DNA of 33,940 bases, taken from the NCBI GenBank assembly GCA_021794645.1, contig JAJYQK010000099.1:1-33940 (forward strand), in the 5' to 3' direction. The stretch is from Actinomycetes bacterium. GTDB lineage: Bacteria > Actinomycetota > Acidimicrobiia > Acidimicrobiales > Bog-793. Both the position numbers and the translations under genes were made by a program. Every line of letters begins with the position of its first letter. Position 1 is the stretch's first letter. Below, in pieces: positions 11,314 through 19,518 of this stretch. Under the pieces are notes generated by a model. That model was not told the DNA's origin and did not search any database. It saw only the letters and a program-made list of their open reading frames with translations.

Positions 11314-12196
11314 GCGGGAGGTCCCCCCGGGGGAGCTGCTCGCCCTCCCCCAGCTGAGCGGCGAGGAGCTCTCATCTCTCGCCCGCCTCGAGTCGGCCTG
11401 CCTCAGCAGCGACGGCGGCCGGCTGAAGCTCGAGTGGCCGGCGCTGCGCAACCGCCGACCCGGTGAGACGAGCGACTTCGCCTATGTGGTCGCAGGGGAG
11501 CTGATCGGCTTCGTCGGGCTCTACCAGTGGCGGAGCATCGCCCTCGAGCTCTGCGGGATGGTCCACCCCAGCTGGCGGAGGCGGGGCGTCGGCAGCCTCC
11601 TCTACGAGGCGGCGGCGGCCGAGATCGCCCGCCGCCAGCCCGCCAGCGCCTTGATGGTCGTCGAGCGGGCCTTCACGAGCGGGCGGCGCTTCGCCTCCGC
11701 CCGGGGCGGGCGCCTCGCCCACTCAGAGCACCGCATGCGCCAGAGCACCGAGCCCGAGCGCCGTCCCCGCCTGCAGGTGGTCCGGCTCCGGCGGGCCGGA
11801 AGGCCGGACGCCGCCTTCGTGGTCGACTGCCTGGCGGCCGCCTTCGAGGAGGAGCCGAGGGTGCTCGACCTCGGCGACGGCCAGGCGGTCGACCAGGTCC
11901 TCGAGGGCACCGTCGTCATTGAGGACCCGACCCGGGCTACCAAGGTCGGTGTCGTGCGGGTCGAGCGGGAGGGCGGGGTCGCCTCGATCTACGGCTTTGC
12001 CGTCCTGCCGGCCCTGCAGGGCCGGGGGTATGGCCGGGCCGCCCTCTGCGCCCTCACCCGCCGTCTCCGGCGAAGTGGTGTCGGCGTGGTCTCCCTCGAG
12101 GTGCTCTCCAGCAACGACGGCGCCCTCCACCTCTACGAGAGCTGCGGCTTCGAGGTGATCGGCACGGAGGACTACTACTCGATGCCGATCGGCTGA
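11225..12196 (+). CDS. Tandem GNAT-fold N-acetyltransferase (start uncertain)
   Basis: Two consecutive GNAT domains. The first carries VHPSWRRRGVGSLLYEAA, with the R/QxxGxG/A acetyl-CoA loop. The second carries FAVLPALQGRGYGRAALCAL and ends NDGALHLYESCGFEVIGTEDYY, a typical GNAT C-terminus. Tandem GNAT proteins include mycothiol synthase MshD, and a mycothiol-dependent enzyme is encoded at 31573-32346. However, the sequence does not clearly match MshD and the substrate is unknown. The only canonical starts (GTG 11225, TTG 11267) lie inside rpsT. The conserved part begins after 11336, where the codon is CTG (11336-11338). The stop lies in a TGATCA palindrome shared with the convergent gene. 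Confidence 0.8.
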   Translation: MSSTPTRRPAASPALSGTSPSSSKSTPPSRREVPPGELLALPQLSGEELSSLARLESACLSSDGGRLKLEWPALRNRRPGETSDFAYVVAGELIGFVGLYQWRSIALELCGMVHPSWRRRGVGSLLYEAAAAEIARRQPASALMVVERAFTSGRRFASARGGRLAHSEHRMRQSTEPERRPRLQVVRLRRAGRPDAAFVVDCLAAAFEEEPRVLDLGDGQAVDQVLEGTVVIEDPTRATKVGVVRVEREGGVASIYGFAVLPALQGRGYGRAALCALTRRLRRSGVGVVSLEVLSSNDGALHLYESCGFEVIGTEDYYSMPIG

Positions 12197-13474
12197 TCAG
12201 CCGACGAGGGGGAGCCGGGCCGGCGGGGAGCCGCCGTCGAGCGCCTCCATCATCGCCGGCTGGCCGCCGGCCATGCCGAGCTCCCAGACGCCGACCCCGG
12301 CCGTGTGGAAGGCGGCCGCCAACGCCACTTTCAAGGCGACCGAGACAGGGTCGTCGAACCACGTCTGGTGCCACTGGCCGGAGCGCTGGAAGGCGATGTA
12401 GGGGGTCTCGCTGGCGGGGTCCCAGAGGGCGGGCCGGCCCGCTTGCAGCACCGAGGCGTAGGTCACCGCCACCGGCTGGCCGACGGCGATGGCGCCCGGC
12501 CTTCTCCCGCTCGCCTCGAAGTCGTAGCCGTAAAAGGGGATGCCCAAGATGAGCTTGGAGGCGGGCACGACCGCCTCGAAGGAGGCGATGGCGGCGGCGT
12601 CGGTCAAATTGGGGCCGACGAGAGGCGCCGTCGGGCCGGGCGAGGAGGGGTCGCCCATGTCGTAGGCCATGACGAACAGGTCGTTCACGTAGTGGGCGAG
12701 CGCCTGCACGTCATAGAGCCCGCTCGGGTCGACGGCAGCCTGTGGGAAGGCGTTGAGCACGATCTGGTAGTGCGGCCCCCGCAGCCGGAGCGCCTTGGCG
12801 AAGGCGGCCACGAAGGTGGTGAAGCCGGTCCGGTCCGCCCCGTTTCGGCCCTCGAAGTCGAGGTCGACGCCGTCGAAGTGGTGGGCGGCCAGCAGCGGGG
12901 CCACCTGGGCGGCGAGCTCGCTGGCGGCCGCCGCCGGCGCCTTGGCGATGGCGCTCAGGGTCGACTCGGTGCCGGTGTAGAGAGTGAGGAGAGCCCGGTC
13001 GCCGGCGCTGTGGGCGTCGGCCACCAGCTGGCTCGCCGCCCCGCCCGCCAGCTCGCTCCAGCCCTGGCCCGATTGGAGGATCCGGCCGCCCGGTTCGACC
13101 TCGAGGGCGAAGTAGCTCACCTCGCTCAATGCGGCGTAGTCGAGGGAGGAGGCCTGGTAGAGCTCCCAGCTCGGGAGGAACCCGAGCACGATGTGCGAGC
13201 CGACCCCGACAGAGCCGAAGGCCCGGGGCGGGAGGCTCGGGGCCGGAGCGCCGCTTTTCGTCGGCAACCTCACCGACTTGAGGTAGGAGAGCGCTTTTGT
13301 CAGTGCCCGCTGCTCGGAGCCGGCGAACTTGTTGTAGACGCTCGTGGGCGGGGGCGGCGAGGAGGCGGAGGGCGGCGAGGAGCCGAGCAGGCCGCAGCCC
13401 CCGAGGAGGAGGGCCGAGGAGGCGAGGAGACCCGGCAGCAGGCGGCGGGCGCGGTGGTGTCGCCCTTGTGGCAT
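12197..13474 (-). CDS. Glycoside hydrolase family 18 lipoprotein
   Basis: Secreted lipid-anchored hydrolase. Residues 1-27 form a lipoprotein signal peptide: basic start, hydrophobic core, lipobox LGGC with Cys27. A Ser/Pro-rich linker follows, then a GH18 TIM barrel with the catalytic motif DGVDLDFE (residues 201-208, Glu208 the proton donor), YDMGDPSSPGP and ILGIPFYGYDF. The layout resembles the spore/peptidoglycan GH18 enzymes (YaaH/CwlK-like) more than true chitinases, but the substrate (chitin, peptidoglycan or other GlcNAc polymer) is not settled. At 425 residues it looks complete. It is convergent with the GNAT gene, with no spacer at all. On the minus strand TACGCT lies nine bases before the ATG and may be a -10 box. 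Confidence 0.88.
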   Translation of the reverse strand: MPQGRHHRARRLLPGLLASSALLLGGCGLLGSSPPSASSPPPPTSVYNKFAGSEQRALTKALSYLKSVRLPTKSGAPAPSLPPRAFGSVGVGSHIVLGFLPSWELYQASSLDYAALSEVSYFALEVEPGGRILQSGQGWSELAGGAASQLVADAHSAGDRALLTLYTGTESTLSAIAKAPAAAASELAAQVAPLLAAHHFDGVDLDFEGRNGADRTGFTTFVAAFAKALRLRGPHYQIVLNAFPQAAVDPSGLYDVQALAHYVNDLFVMAYDMGDPSSPGPTAPLVGPNLTDAAAIASFEAVVPASKLILGIPFYGYDFEASGRRPGAIAVGQPVAVTYASVLQAGRPALWDPASETPYIAFQRSGQWHQTWFDDPVSVALKVALAAAFHTAGVGVWELGMAGGQPAMMEALDGGSPPARLPLVG

Positions 13475-13546
13475 GGAGGTGGCAGCGTAGTCGCCCCCCG
13501 CTCGGCCCCGGGGGCGCCGCCCTCAAGGCAGGCCCCGATCCTGCCG

Positions 13547-14644
13547 ATGCTTGCGGAGATGTCCGCTCGCCCGGCCGCTACCGAGCCGACGAGGGCCGGC
13601 GTGGTCTTCGTCGAGGTGCTCCGCCTGATCGTCGTCCTCGTCGGGGCGACCGTGGGCCTGACGGTCGGCTCGAGCGTCGGCCAGGGGGCGGGCCGGGTGC
13701 TCGGGGCGGTCATCGGCATCCTCGTCTGCTACGTGCTCGGGGGCGCCGGCGGCCGCTTCCTCGCCCGTGAGGTGCGCCGGGCGGATCGCACCCTCGTCGA
13801 GGTGCCTGCCCTCGAGGTGCTGGCCGGGGCCCTTCTCGGCGGCCTCGGCCTGCTGCTCGGCGTGGTCGCCGCCCTGCCTCTTTTCTTCTTCGTGCGCCGC
13901 TCCTTCGACTACCCGGTGGCGGCCGCTCTCGCCTGGTGCCTCGGGGGGGTCGGGCTGCGCCTCGGGCGGACGAACGGGCGCCGGCTGGCCGAGGCCGCCC
14001 GCATCACACGACAGCTGACGCCCTTCCAGCAGGCGCCGGCGGGCGCGGTGATGGTGGACACATCGGCGGCGATGGACCGCTCCTTCCTCGTGCTCGGCCG
14101 GGCCGGGCTGCTCGGCCGGGAGGTGCTCTTACCCCAGGTGGTCGTGGACGAGCTGCGCACGCTGGCGGCCGGCCCCGACCCGGTCGCCAGCCGCCGGGCC
14201 CAGCGAGCCGTCGAAGCCGTCTCCTCCCTCTCCGAGGCGGGCGTCACCGTGACCGTCGTCCCGGGAGAGGTGGCTGGGGCGGCGCTCACAGAGGAGAAGG
14301 TGCTGTCGCTCGCCGCCCAGCTGGGCGTTCGGCTCTACACCTGCTCGGCCGAGGTGGCGAGGGCCGAGGCACAGGCCGGGGTTGCCGTCGTCGACCTGCG
14401 GGCGCTCGCCGGCGAGCTGGCGCCCGACCACGTGCCGGGCGAGCACCTGCGGATCGACCTGGTGCGCTCGGGCCGGCAGGAGAACCAGGCCGTCGGCTAC
14501 CTGCCCGACGGCGACATGGTCGTCGTGAACGGCGCCGAGCACCTCCTCGGCGCCAGCGTCGAGGTGGTCGTGCTCTCGAGCCGGCCGACCGCCCAGGGCA
14601 CGCTGCTCTTCGCCGAGCTGGCCGGAGGGCTGCGGGCGCTCTAG
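13547..14644 (+). CDS. Membrane-anchored PIN-TRAM domain protein (YacL-like)
   Basis: A 365-residue protein with about four N-terminal membrane helices (roughly residues 18-40, 50-66, 91-117, 122-140), a PIN nuclease domain from about 168 (VMVDTSAAMDRS, with its first acidic residue Asp171) and a C-terminal TRAM domain (about 305-365, HLRIDLVRSGRQENQAVGYL). This is the YacL/integral-membrane PIN architecture, probably a membrane-tethered ribonuclease; the target RNA is unknown. ATG 13547 was chosen; ATG 13559 is an alternative with GGAG directly against it. A longer open frame upstream is antisense to the GH18 gene and not real. Its TAG stop overlaps the pntB stop within CTAG. Confidence 0.87.
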   Translation: MLAEMSARPAATEPTRAGVVFVEVLRLIVVLVGATVGLTVGSSVGQGAGRVLGAVIGILVCYVLGGAGGRFLAREVRRADRTLVEVPALEVLAGALLGGLGLLLGVVAALPLFFFVRRSFDYPVAAALAWCLGGVGLRLGRTNGRRLAEAARITRQLTPFQQAPAGAVMVDTSAAMDRSFLVLGRAGLLGREVLLPQVVVDELRTLAAGPDPVASRRAQRAVEAVSSLSEAGVTVTVVPGEVAGAALTEEKVLSLAAQLGVRLYTCSAEVARAEAQAGVAVVDLRALAGELAPDHVPGEHLRIDLVRSGRQENQAVGYLPDGDMVVVNGAEHLLGASVEVVVLSSRPTAQGTLLFAELAGGLRAL

Positions 14645-16023
14645 AGCTGCTTGACGGCCGCCACGACGGCGGTGAGGGAGTCCTTGGCGTCTCCGAAGAG
14701 CAGCGTCGTCTTCGGGTCGAAGAGGAGCTCGTTGTCGATACCGGCGAAGCCCGGGCGCATCGAGCGCTTCAGGAAGACGATGTTGCGGGCCTCGTCGACC
14801 GCCAGGATCGGCATGCCGTAGATGGGGCTGCCCGGGGAGTTCTTGGCGGCCGGGTTGACGACGTCGTTGGCGCCCACGACGAGGGCGACGTCGGTCGTCT
14901 GGAACTCCGGGTTGACCTCGTCCATCTCCTTCAGCTGGTCGTAGGGGACGTTGGCTTCCGCCAAGAGGACGTTCATGTGCCCCGGCATCCGCCCGGCGAC
15001 TGGGTGGATGGCATAGCTCACCTCCACCCCGCGGCCCTCGAGCAGCTCGGCCAGCTCCCGCACAGTGTGCTGGGCCTGGGCCACCGCCAGGCCGTAGCCC
15101 GGCACGATGACCACCTTCTGGGAGTAGGCGAGCAAAACGGCGATGTCCTCGGCGCTCGCCGAGCGGACCGAGCGGTCGGCCGCCCCCTCGGCCGTGCCGG
15201 CCGTCACCACCGAGCCGAAGGCCGAGAAGAGGATGTTCGGGAGCGATCGGCCCATGGCCGAGCTCATCATCCTCGTGAGCAGCGTGCCGGAGGCGCCGAC
15301 GAGGGTGCCGGCCACGACGAGCAGCACCGAGTGGAGGACGAAGCCGCTCGCTGCGACCGCCAGGCCGGTGAAGGAGTTGAGGAGGGAGATGAGCACCGGG
15401 ACGTCGGCCCCGCCGATCGGGAGCACGAAGGCGATGCCGAAGAGGAGGGCGAGCACGCCGACGACGGCGACGAGCCAGTGGTGGGGTGAGACGCAGGCGG
15501 CTATGGCGAGTCCGAGGCCCGCCCCGCCGATGACGGCGTTCATCACCTGTTGGCCCGGGTAGGTGATGGGTCGCCCGCTCATCAGCTCTTGCAGCTTGGC
15601 GAAGGCGATGACAGAGCCGGCGAAGGAGACCGAGCCGACCACGACGCCGAAGAGAACCTCCACCACCTGGTAGACGGCCAGCTGACCGGGGGAGGAGCGG
15701 GCGAACTCGGCCACCGAGATGAGGGCAGCCGCCCCACCGCCGACGCCGTTGAAGGCCGCCACCATCTGGGGTATGGCCGTCATCTTCACCATGCGGGCGG
15801 CGGGGAAGCCGATGGCGACACCGATGGCCATGGCGGCCACCATGAGCCCGAAGCGGCTGAGGCCCGGGGTGGCAAAGGTCATGCCGACGGCGACCACCAT
15901 GCCGGCCGCCCCGAGGAGGTTCCCGCCCCGTGCCGTCTTCGGCCCGGAGAGACCCTTCAGGGCGAGGATGAAGCAGATGGCGGCGAGCAGGTAGACGAGG
16001 CGGATGCCGGTGTCGATGTTCAC
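14641..16023 (-). CDS. pntB: NAD(P) transhydrogenase subunit beta (PntB)
   Basis: Membrane and NADP(H)-binding subunit of proton-translocating transhydrogenase, which uses the proton gradient to make NADPH from NADH. The 460 residues contain about eight to nine hydrophobic helices over the first ~270, then the dIII nucleotide fold with VIVPGYGLAVAQAQH (GxGxxA-type loop), HPVAGRMPGHMNVLLAEA and VVGANDVVNPAA, all typical of PntB. The start is GTG at 16023, overlapping the pntAB stop as GTGA. It is the last gene of a three-gene operon and ends in a CTAG shared with the convergent PIN-TRAM gene. Confidence 0.95.
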   Translation of the reverse strand: MNIDTGIRLVYLLAAICFILALKGLSGPKTARGGNLLGAAGMVVAVGMTFATPGLSRFGLMVAAMAIGVAIGFPAARMVKMTAIPQMVAAFNGVGGGAAALISVAEFARSSPGQLAVYQVVEVLFGVVVGSVSFAGSVIAFAKLQELMSGRPITYPGQQVMNAVIGGAGLGLAIAACVSPHHWLVAVVGVLALLFGIAFVLPIGGADVPVLISLLNSFTGLAVAASGFVLHSVLLVVAGTLVGASGTLLTRMMSSAMGRSLPNILFSAFGSVVTAGTAEGAADRSVRSASAEDIAVLLAYSQKVVIVPGYGLAVAQAQHTVRELAELLEGRGVEVSYAIHPVAGRMPGHMNVLLAEANVPYDQLKEMDEVNPEFQTTDVALVVGANDVVNPAAKNSPGSPIYGMPILAVDEARNIVFLKRSMRPGFAGIDNELLFDPKTTLLFGDAKDSLTAVVAAVKQL

Positions 16024-16577
16024 TCGCGCTCACCGCCTCGTTCGATCTCGACCACCTCTGTGTCCTCGCCCGGCACCGGCGCCTGGGGGAGAATCTCGGT
16101 CGCCTCGCTGCCGAGCGGGGGTGGCGGCAGGTCCTCTGGGGCGAGGAACTGCGTCGGCTCGTCGACCGAGGAGGCTTTCTGCTCGGCGGGGGCCGGCAGC
16201 TGCTCAGCCACCGGCTCGGCCTCGGGGCCGGCGGCCGGCTCGCTCGGGGTGAAGTCGGCCGGGGTCGGAGTCGCCGGCGCCGGGCGGCCGGGCTGGCGGC
16301 CCTTGAACATCTCGAGCATGCGGTCGGTCACGACGAAGCCGCCCACCACGTTCACCGTCGAGAGCACGACGGCGATGAAGCCGAGGGTGATCTCGAGGGC
16401 CCCGTGCGCCGTGCCGAGGATCGCCATCGAGCCGACGAGCACGACGCCGTGGATGGCGTTCGTGCCCGACATGAGGGGGGTGTGCAGGACGCTCGGCACC
16501 TTGGAGATGACCTCGAAGCCGACGAAGGCCGAGAGGACGAAGACGGTGATGAGGGTGAGGATGTCCGTGCCGTTCAC
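16020..16577 (-). CDS. pntAB: NAD(P) transhydrogenase subunit alpha part 2 (PntAB), with long C-terminal tail
   Basis: Small membrane subunit (dII part) of split-type transhydrogenase. The N-terminal ~92 residues are the conserved domain: a helix at about 6-24, then FEVISKVPSVLHTPLMSGTNAIHG and further helices to ~86, ending FVVTDRMLEMFK. It then continues for about 93 hydrophilic residues rich in Pro, Ala and Glu, almost doubling the usual size of ~100 residues. The tail has no recognisable domain and is probably disordered. Overlapping GTGA junctions on both sides fix the gene limits: GTG start at 16577 within the pntAA stop, and stop at 16020 within the pntB start. Confidence 0.92.
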   Translation of the reverse strand: MNGTDILTLITVFVLSAFVGFEVISKVPSVLHTPLMSGTNAIHGVVLVGSMAILGTAHGALEITLGFIAVVLSTVNVVGGFVVTDRMLEMFKGRQPGRPAPATPTPADFTPSEPAAGPEAEPVAEQLPAPAEQKASSVDEPTQFLAPEDLPPPPLGSEATEILPQAPVPGEDTEVVEIERGGERE

Positions 16578-17710
16578 GGCGCCGCCCCCTCGAGGGCCGT
16601 CCGGGCGACCTCGTTGCGCACCTCGCCGGCGTGGGTGACACAGGTGCCGGCGACGATCTCGTCGGAGAAGTCGGGCGAGAACTCTCCCTCTTTGGTCATG
16701 AGGCCGAGCAGCTCGCTCACGTTGCGGGAGTAGAGGAAGCTGGCATGGGTCGCCATCGAGCTCGGCAGGTTCTGCACACCGTGGACGATGACGCCGTTCG
16801 AGTCGACCTCCTCGCCCGGTCTCGAGAGCTCGCAGTTGCCCCCGGTCTCGGCCGCCAGGTCGACGATGACGCTGCCCGGCGCCATGTCGGCCACCATCTC
16901 GGCCGTGACGAGCACGGGGGCCTTCCGCCCCGGGATGGCTGCAGTGGTGATGACGACATCTGCGGCCGCCACCTCCTTGCCGATCAGCTGGCGCTGGCGG
17001 GCGAGGAAGTCCTCTGACTGCTCGCCGGCGTAGCCGCCCGTCCCCTCCTGGGCCTCGAGGGCGAGCTCGACGAAGGTCGCCCCGAGGGAGCGGACCTCGT
17101 CGGCGGCGGCCGACCTGACGTCATAGGCCCGCACGACCGCTCCGAGGCGCCGGGCCGTGGCGATCGCCTGCAGGCCGGCGACGCCCGCTCCGAGCACGAG
17201 CACCTTGGCCGGGGGGACCGTGCCGGCCGCCGTCATGAACATCGGGAAGAAGCGGGGCAGGCGGGAGGCGGCGATGAGGACGGCCTCGTAACCCGAGACG
17301 GTCGCCTGCGAGCTGAGGGCGTCCATCGACTGGGCTCGGCTGATGCGGGGCAGGAGGTCGAGGCTGAAGGCCGTGATGCGGCGGGCGGCCAGCACGGCGA
17401 TGAGCTCCAGCTCGGCCGCCGGCTGCAGGAAGGAGATGAGGGCGCTCCCCTCCCTCAGGAGGGAGGCCTCCTCTGGCGTCGGCGCCTGCACCTTGCAGAC
17501 GACCTCGGCCCCGCCGAGCGCCTCGGCCGCCGAGGCGACGAGACGGGCACCCTTCTCCTCATAGGCGGCGTCCGGGAAGAGAGCCCTCTCGCCGGCCCCT
17601 CGCTCCACGACGGCCTCGACGCCGCGTGTCTTCAGCCGTCCGAGGGAGTCCGGCACGAGGGCAACGCGTCGCTCGGCAGCGGCGCTCTCGCGGGGAACGG
17701 CTACTTGCAT
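16574..17710 (-). CDS. pntAA: NAD(P) transhydrogenase subunit alpha part 1 (PntAA)
   Basis: Soluble NAD(H)-binding dI subunit of transhydrogenase, related to alanine dehydrogenase. The 378 residues include the opening VAVPRESAAAERRVALVPD, the substrate-region segment RAQSMDALSSQATVSGYEAV, the dinucleotide loop GAGVAGLQA (residues 174-182) with YDVRS after the second strand, and VITTAAIPGRKAPVLVT. It heads the pntAA-pntAB-pntB operon; coupling is by GTGA overlap. The ATG has no ribosome site. Instead TAGACC lies exactly seven bases upstream with TCGACC 17 bases beyond, suggesting a leaderless transcript. The divergent neighbour is the GGDEF gene. Confidence 0.95.
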   Translation of the reverse strand: MQVAVPRESAAAERRVALVPDSLGRLKTRGVEAVVERGAGERALFPDAAYEEKGARLVASAAEALGGAEVVCKVQAPTPEEASLLREGSALISFLQPAAELELIAVLAARRITAFSLDLLPRISRAQSMDALSSQATVSGYEAVLIAASRLPRFFPMFMTAAGTVPPAKVLVLGAGVAGLQAIATARRLGAVVRAYDVRSAAADEVRSLGATFVELALEAQEGTGGYAGEQSEDFLARQRQLIGKEVAAADVVITTAAIPGRKAPVLVTAEMVADMAPGSVIVDLAAETGGNCELSRPGEEVDSNGVIVHGVQNLPSSMATHASFLYSRNVSELLGLMTKEGEFSPDFSDEIVAGTCVTHAGEVRNEVARTALEGAAP

Positions 17711-17717
17711 GAACTGG

Positions 17718-17746
17718 GGTCTAGCAAATGAGAGGGCCGCGGTCGA
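17718..17746 (-). promoter_or_regulatory. Candidate promoter for a leaderless pnt operon mRNA
   Basis: Minus strand: TCGACC (17746-17741), a 17-base spacer, TAGACC (17723-17718), then seven bases to the pntAA ATG at 17710. With transcription starting about seven bases after the -10 box, the mRNA would begin at or next to the start codon, which fits the missing ribosome site. Confidence 0.5.
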
Positions 17747-17927
17747 TCACCTGAGCCCGACACGAGCAGGCGGCCGCCAGACCGCTTAGCATCTCTGTGT
17801 CACTGACGTAACCACGTCGCCGGGGCCGGGGGGTCGGCCCGATGAGATCGACACCACGGCCTCACAGCTGCGCGGTGTCCTCGGACTGGCGCGCCGGCTC
17901 TCTGGCATCGAGGACGAGTTCGAGCTG

Positions 17928-19478
17928 TTGCACCTCGTCTGTCGCAGCGCCAGAGAGCAGTTGGGCTTTGCCGCCGCCGCCGTCGCCCTTCGCAGCGACG
18001 ACGGCGGCTTTCGGCTCTCGGTCACCGAGGGGGTGACCGGAGCGGTGGAGGCCGCCGCTCGCCCGAAGGCCCTCTCGGCCGAGGGCTTCGACGCCCTCCT
18101 CACAGCGGCCAGCCGGCAGGGCCGCCTCTGTCTCGTCGAGAGCGGCGACCCGGTCCTCGAAAAGGAGATGGTGGCCGACGGCCTCGTCGACACCTTCCTC
18201 GCCTCGCCGCCCGGCACCTTCAAGCCGGGCTCTTTCCTGTTCGTCCCCCTCGTCGGCACCGACGGCAACATCTGTGGCCTTTTGAACCTCGACGCGCCCA
18301 TCTCGGGCGACCTCCCGACGAGCGAGCAGGCGGTGCTGCTGGAGGCGCTCGCCGACCTCACCGTCGTCGGCCTCGAGTTCCTGCGGGCGAGGGCCCTCGA
18401 GCGCTCGGCAGCGGCCGTCGTCGAGGCGCAGCGCCGCCAGCTCGAGGCGTTCTTGATGGCAAGCGCCGAGGTGCGGGGTGGGCTCATGCTCGATGACGTC
18501 CTGCACGAGGTCGCCCTCGCCATGACATCTGCCGGCGGCTTCGACCGGGCGGCCGTCTACCTGCTCGACGATGGGCAGCTGCAGTGCCGGGCGACGGTGG
18601 GGCTGAGCCCGGAGGAGGACGACGAGCTGCGGGGCGCCCCGATCACCCTCGAGGAGTTCGCCCCGGCCATGCAGCCGGCCATGAAGGTGAGCCGCTCGTA
18701 CCTGTTCGACCACAGCCGCTTCGAGATGCCAGAAGACCTCGAGGCCAAGCTCAACGTCCCCGCCGTCCAGCGGGAGTGGTCCGTGGGCCAGTGGCACCCA
18801 GAGGACATGCTGACCGTGCCGCTCGTCGAGAAGAGCGGCGAGCTGCTCGGGATCATCTCCCTCGACGAGCCCTCCAACGGCCTGCTGCCGGACCGGGCGC
18901 ACATCGAGACGCTCGAGTACTTCGCCGACCAGTGCGCGGCGGCGGTGACACAGGCTCGGCTGTACGAGGCCGCCCACACCGAGGCCCAGACCGACCCGCT
19001 CACCGGGCTCGCCAACCGGCGGGCGCTCGAGGAGGTGGTCGAGGTCTCGCTCGCCCGCTACGAGCACTTCGCAGAGCCGGCTGCCCTCCTCTTTGTCGAC
19101 ATCGACCACTTCAAGACGGTGAACGACACCTTCGGCCACGCCATCGGCGACCAGGTGCTGCAACGGGTGGGGGAGGCGCTGCGCGAGCGGCTGCGCCGGG
19201 GCGACCTCGTCGTCCGCTACGGCGGCGAGGAGTTCGTCGCCCTGCTGCCCGACACCGGGCTCGAGGCCGGGGCGGCGCTAGCGGAGTCCCTGCGGGAGCG
19301 GATCGAGTCGGTCGACCTCTCCGACCTCTGTGGAGCAATCCCGGTGCGGGTCTCGATCGGGGTGGCGGCCGTCGGGCCGGGCTGCCTCGACACGACCTCT
19401 CTGCTGGCGGCGGCCGACGCCGCCATGTACGCCGCCAAGAAGAGGGGGCGTAACCAGGTCGCCCTGGCGGCCTCCTAG
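17928..19478 (+). CDS. GAF-GAF-GGDEF diguanylate cyclase
   Basis: Probable c-di-GMP synthase under control of two sensory GAF domains (about residues 1-150 and 180-345). The catalytic domain starts at DPLTGLANRRAL (~355), has FVDIDHFKTVNDTFGH, and keeps the active site as GGEEF at 432-436. An RxxD inhibitory site lies five residues before it (423-426), so product feedback is likely. There is no membrane segment, so it is cytoplasmic. TTG 17928 is the first canonical start, but the reading frame is open back to 17790 and family-like residues (IEDEFELLHLV) begin earlier. CTG 17871 is a possible real start. TAGCAT at 17787-17792 may be its -10 box. It probably feeds the BldD-like protein. Confidence 0.9.
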   Translation: MHLVCRSAREQLGFAAAAVALRSDDGGFRLSVTEGVTGAVEAAARPKALSAEGFDALLTAASRQGRLCLVESGDPVLEKEMVADGLVDTFLASPPGTFKPGSFLFVPLVGTDGNICGLLNLDAPISGDLPTSEQAVLLEALADLTVVGLEFLRARALERSAAAVVEAQRRQLEAFLMASAEVRGGLMLDDVLHEVALAMTSAGGFDRAAVYLLDDGQLQCRATVGLSPEEDDELRGAPITLEEFAPAMQPAMKVSRSYLFDHSRFEMPEDLEAKLNVPAVQREWSVGQWHPEDMLTVPLVEKSGELLGIISLDEPSNGLLPDRAHIETLEYFADQCAAAVTQARLYEAAHTEAQTDPLTGLANRRALEEVVEVSLARYEHFAEPAALLFVDIDHFKTVNDTFGHAIGDQVLQRVGEALRERLRRGDLVVRYGGEEFVALLPDTGLEAGAALAESLRERIESVDLSDLCGAIPVRVSIGVAAVGPGCLDTTSLLAAADAAMYAAKKRGRNQVALAAS

Positions 19479-19505
19479 CTCCGATCGGGGCCTGGGGCCG
19501 CCCTC

Positions 19506-19511
19506 TAGACT
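19506..19511 (+). promoter_or_regulatory. Candidate -10 box for a leaderless mutase mRNA
   Basis: TAGACT lies exactly seven bases before the GTG at 19519, the same spacing and nearly the same hexamer as at pntAA. No good -35 and no ribosome site are visible. Confidence 0.4.
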
Positions 19512-19518
19512 CCCGAAG

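Noticed and set aside
12305-13546. N-terminal extension of the PIN-TRAM frame by about 400 codons
   Set aside because: It is antisense to the GH18 lipoprotein gene; the real start is at 13547 or 13559, just before the membrane segments.
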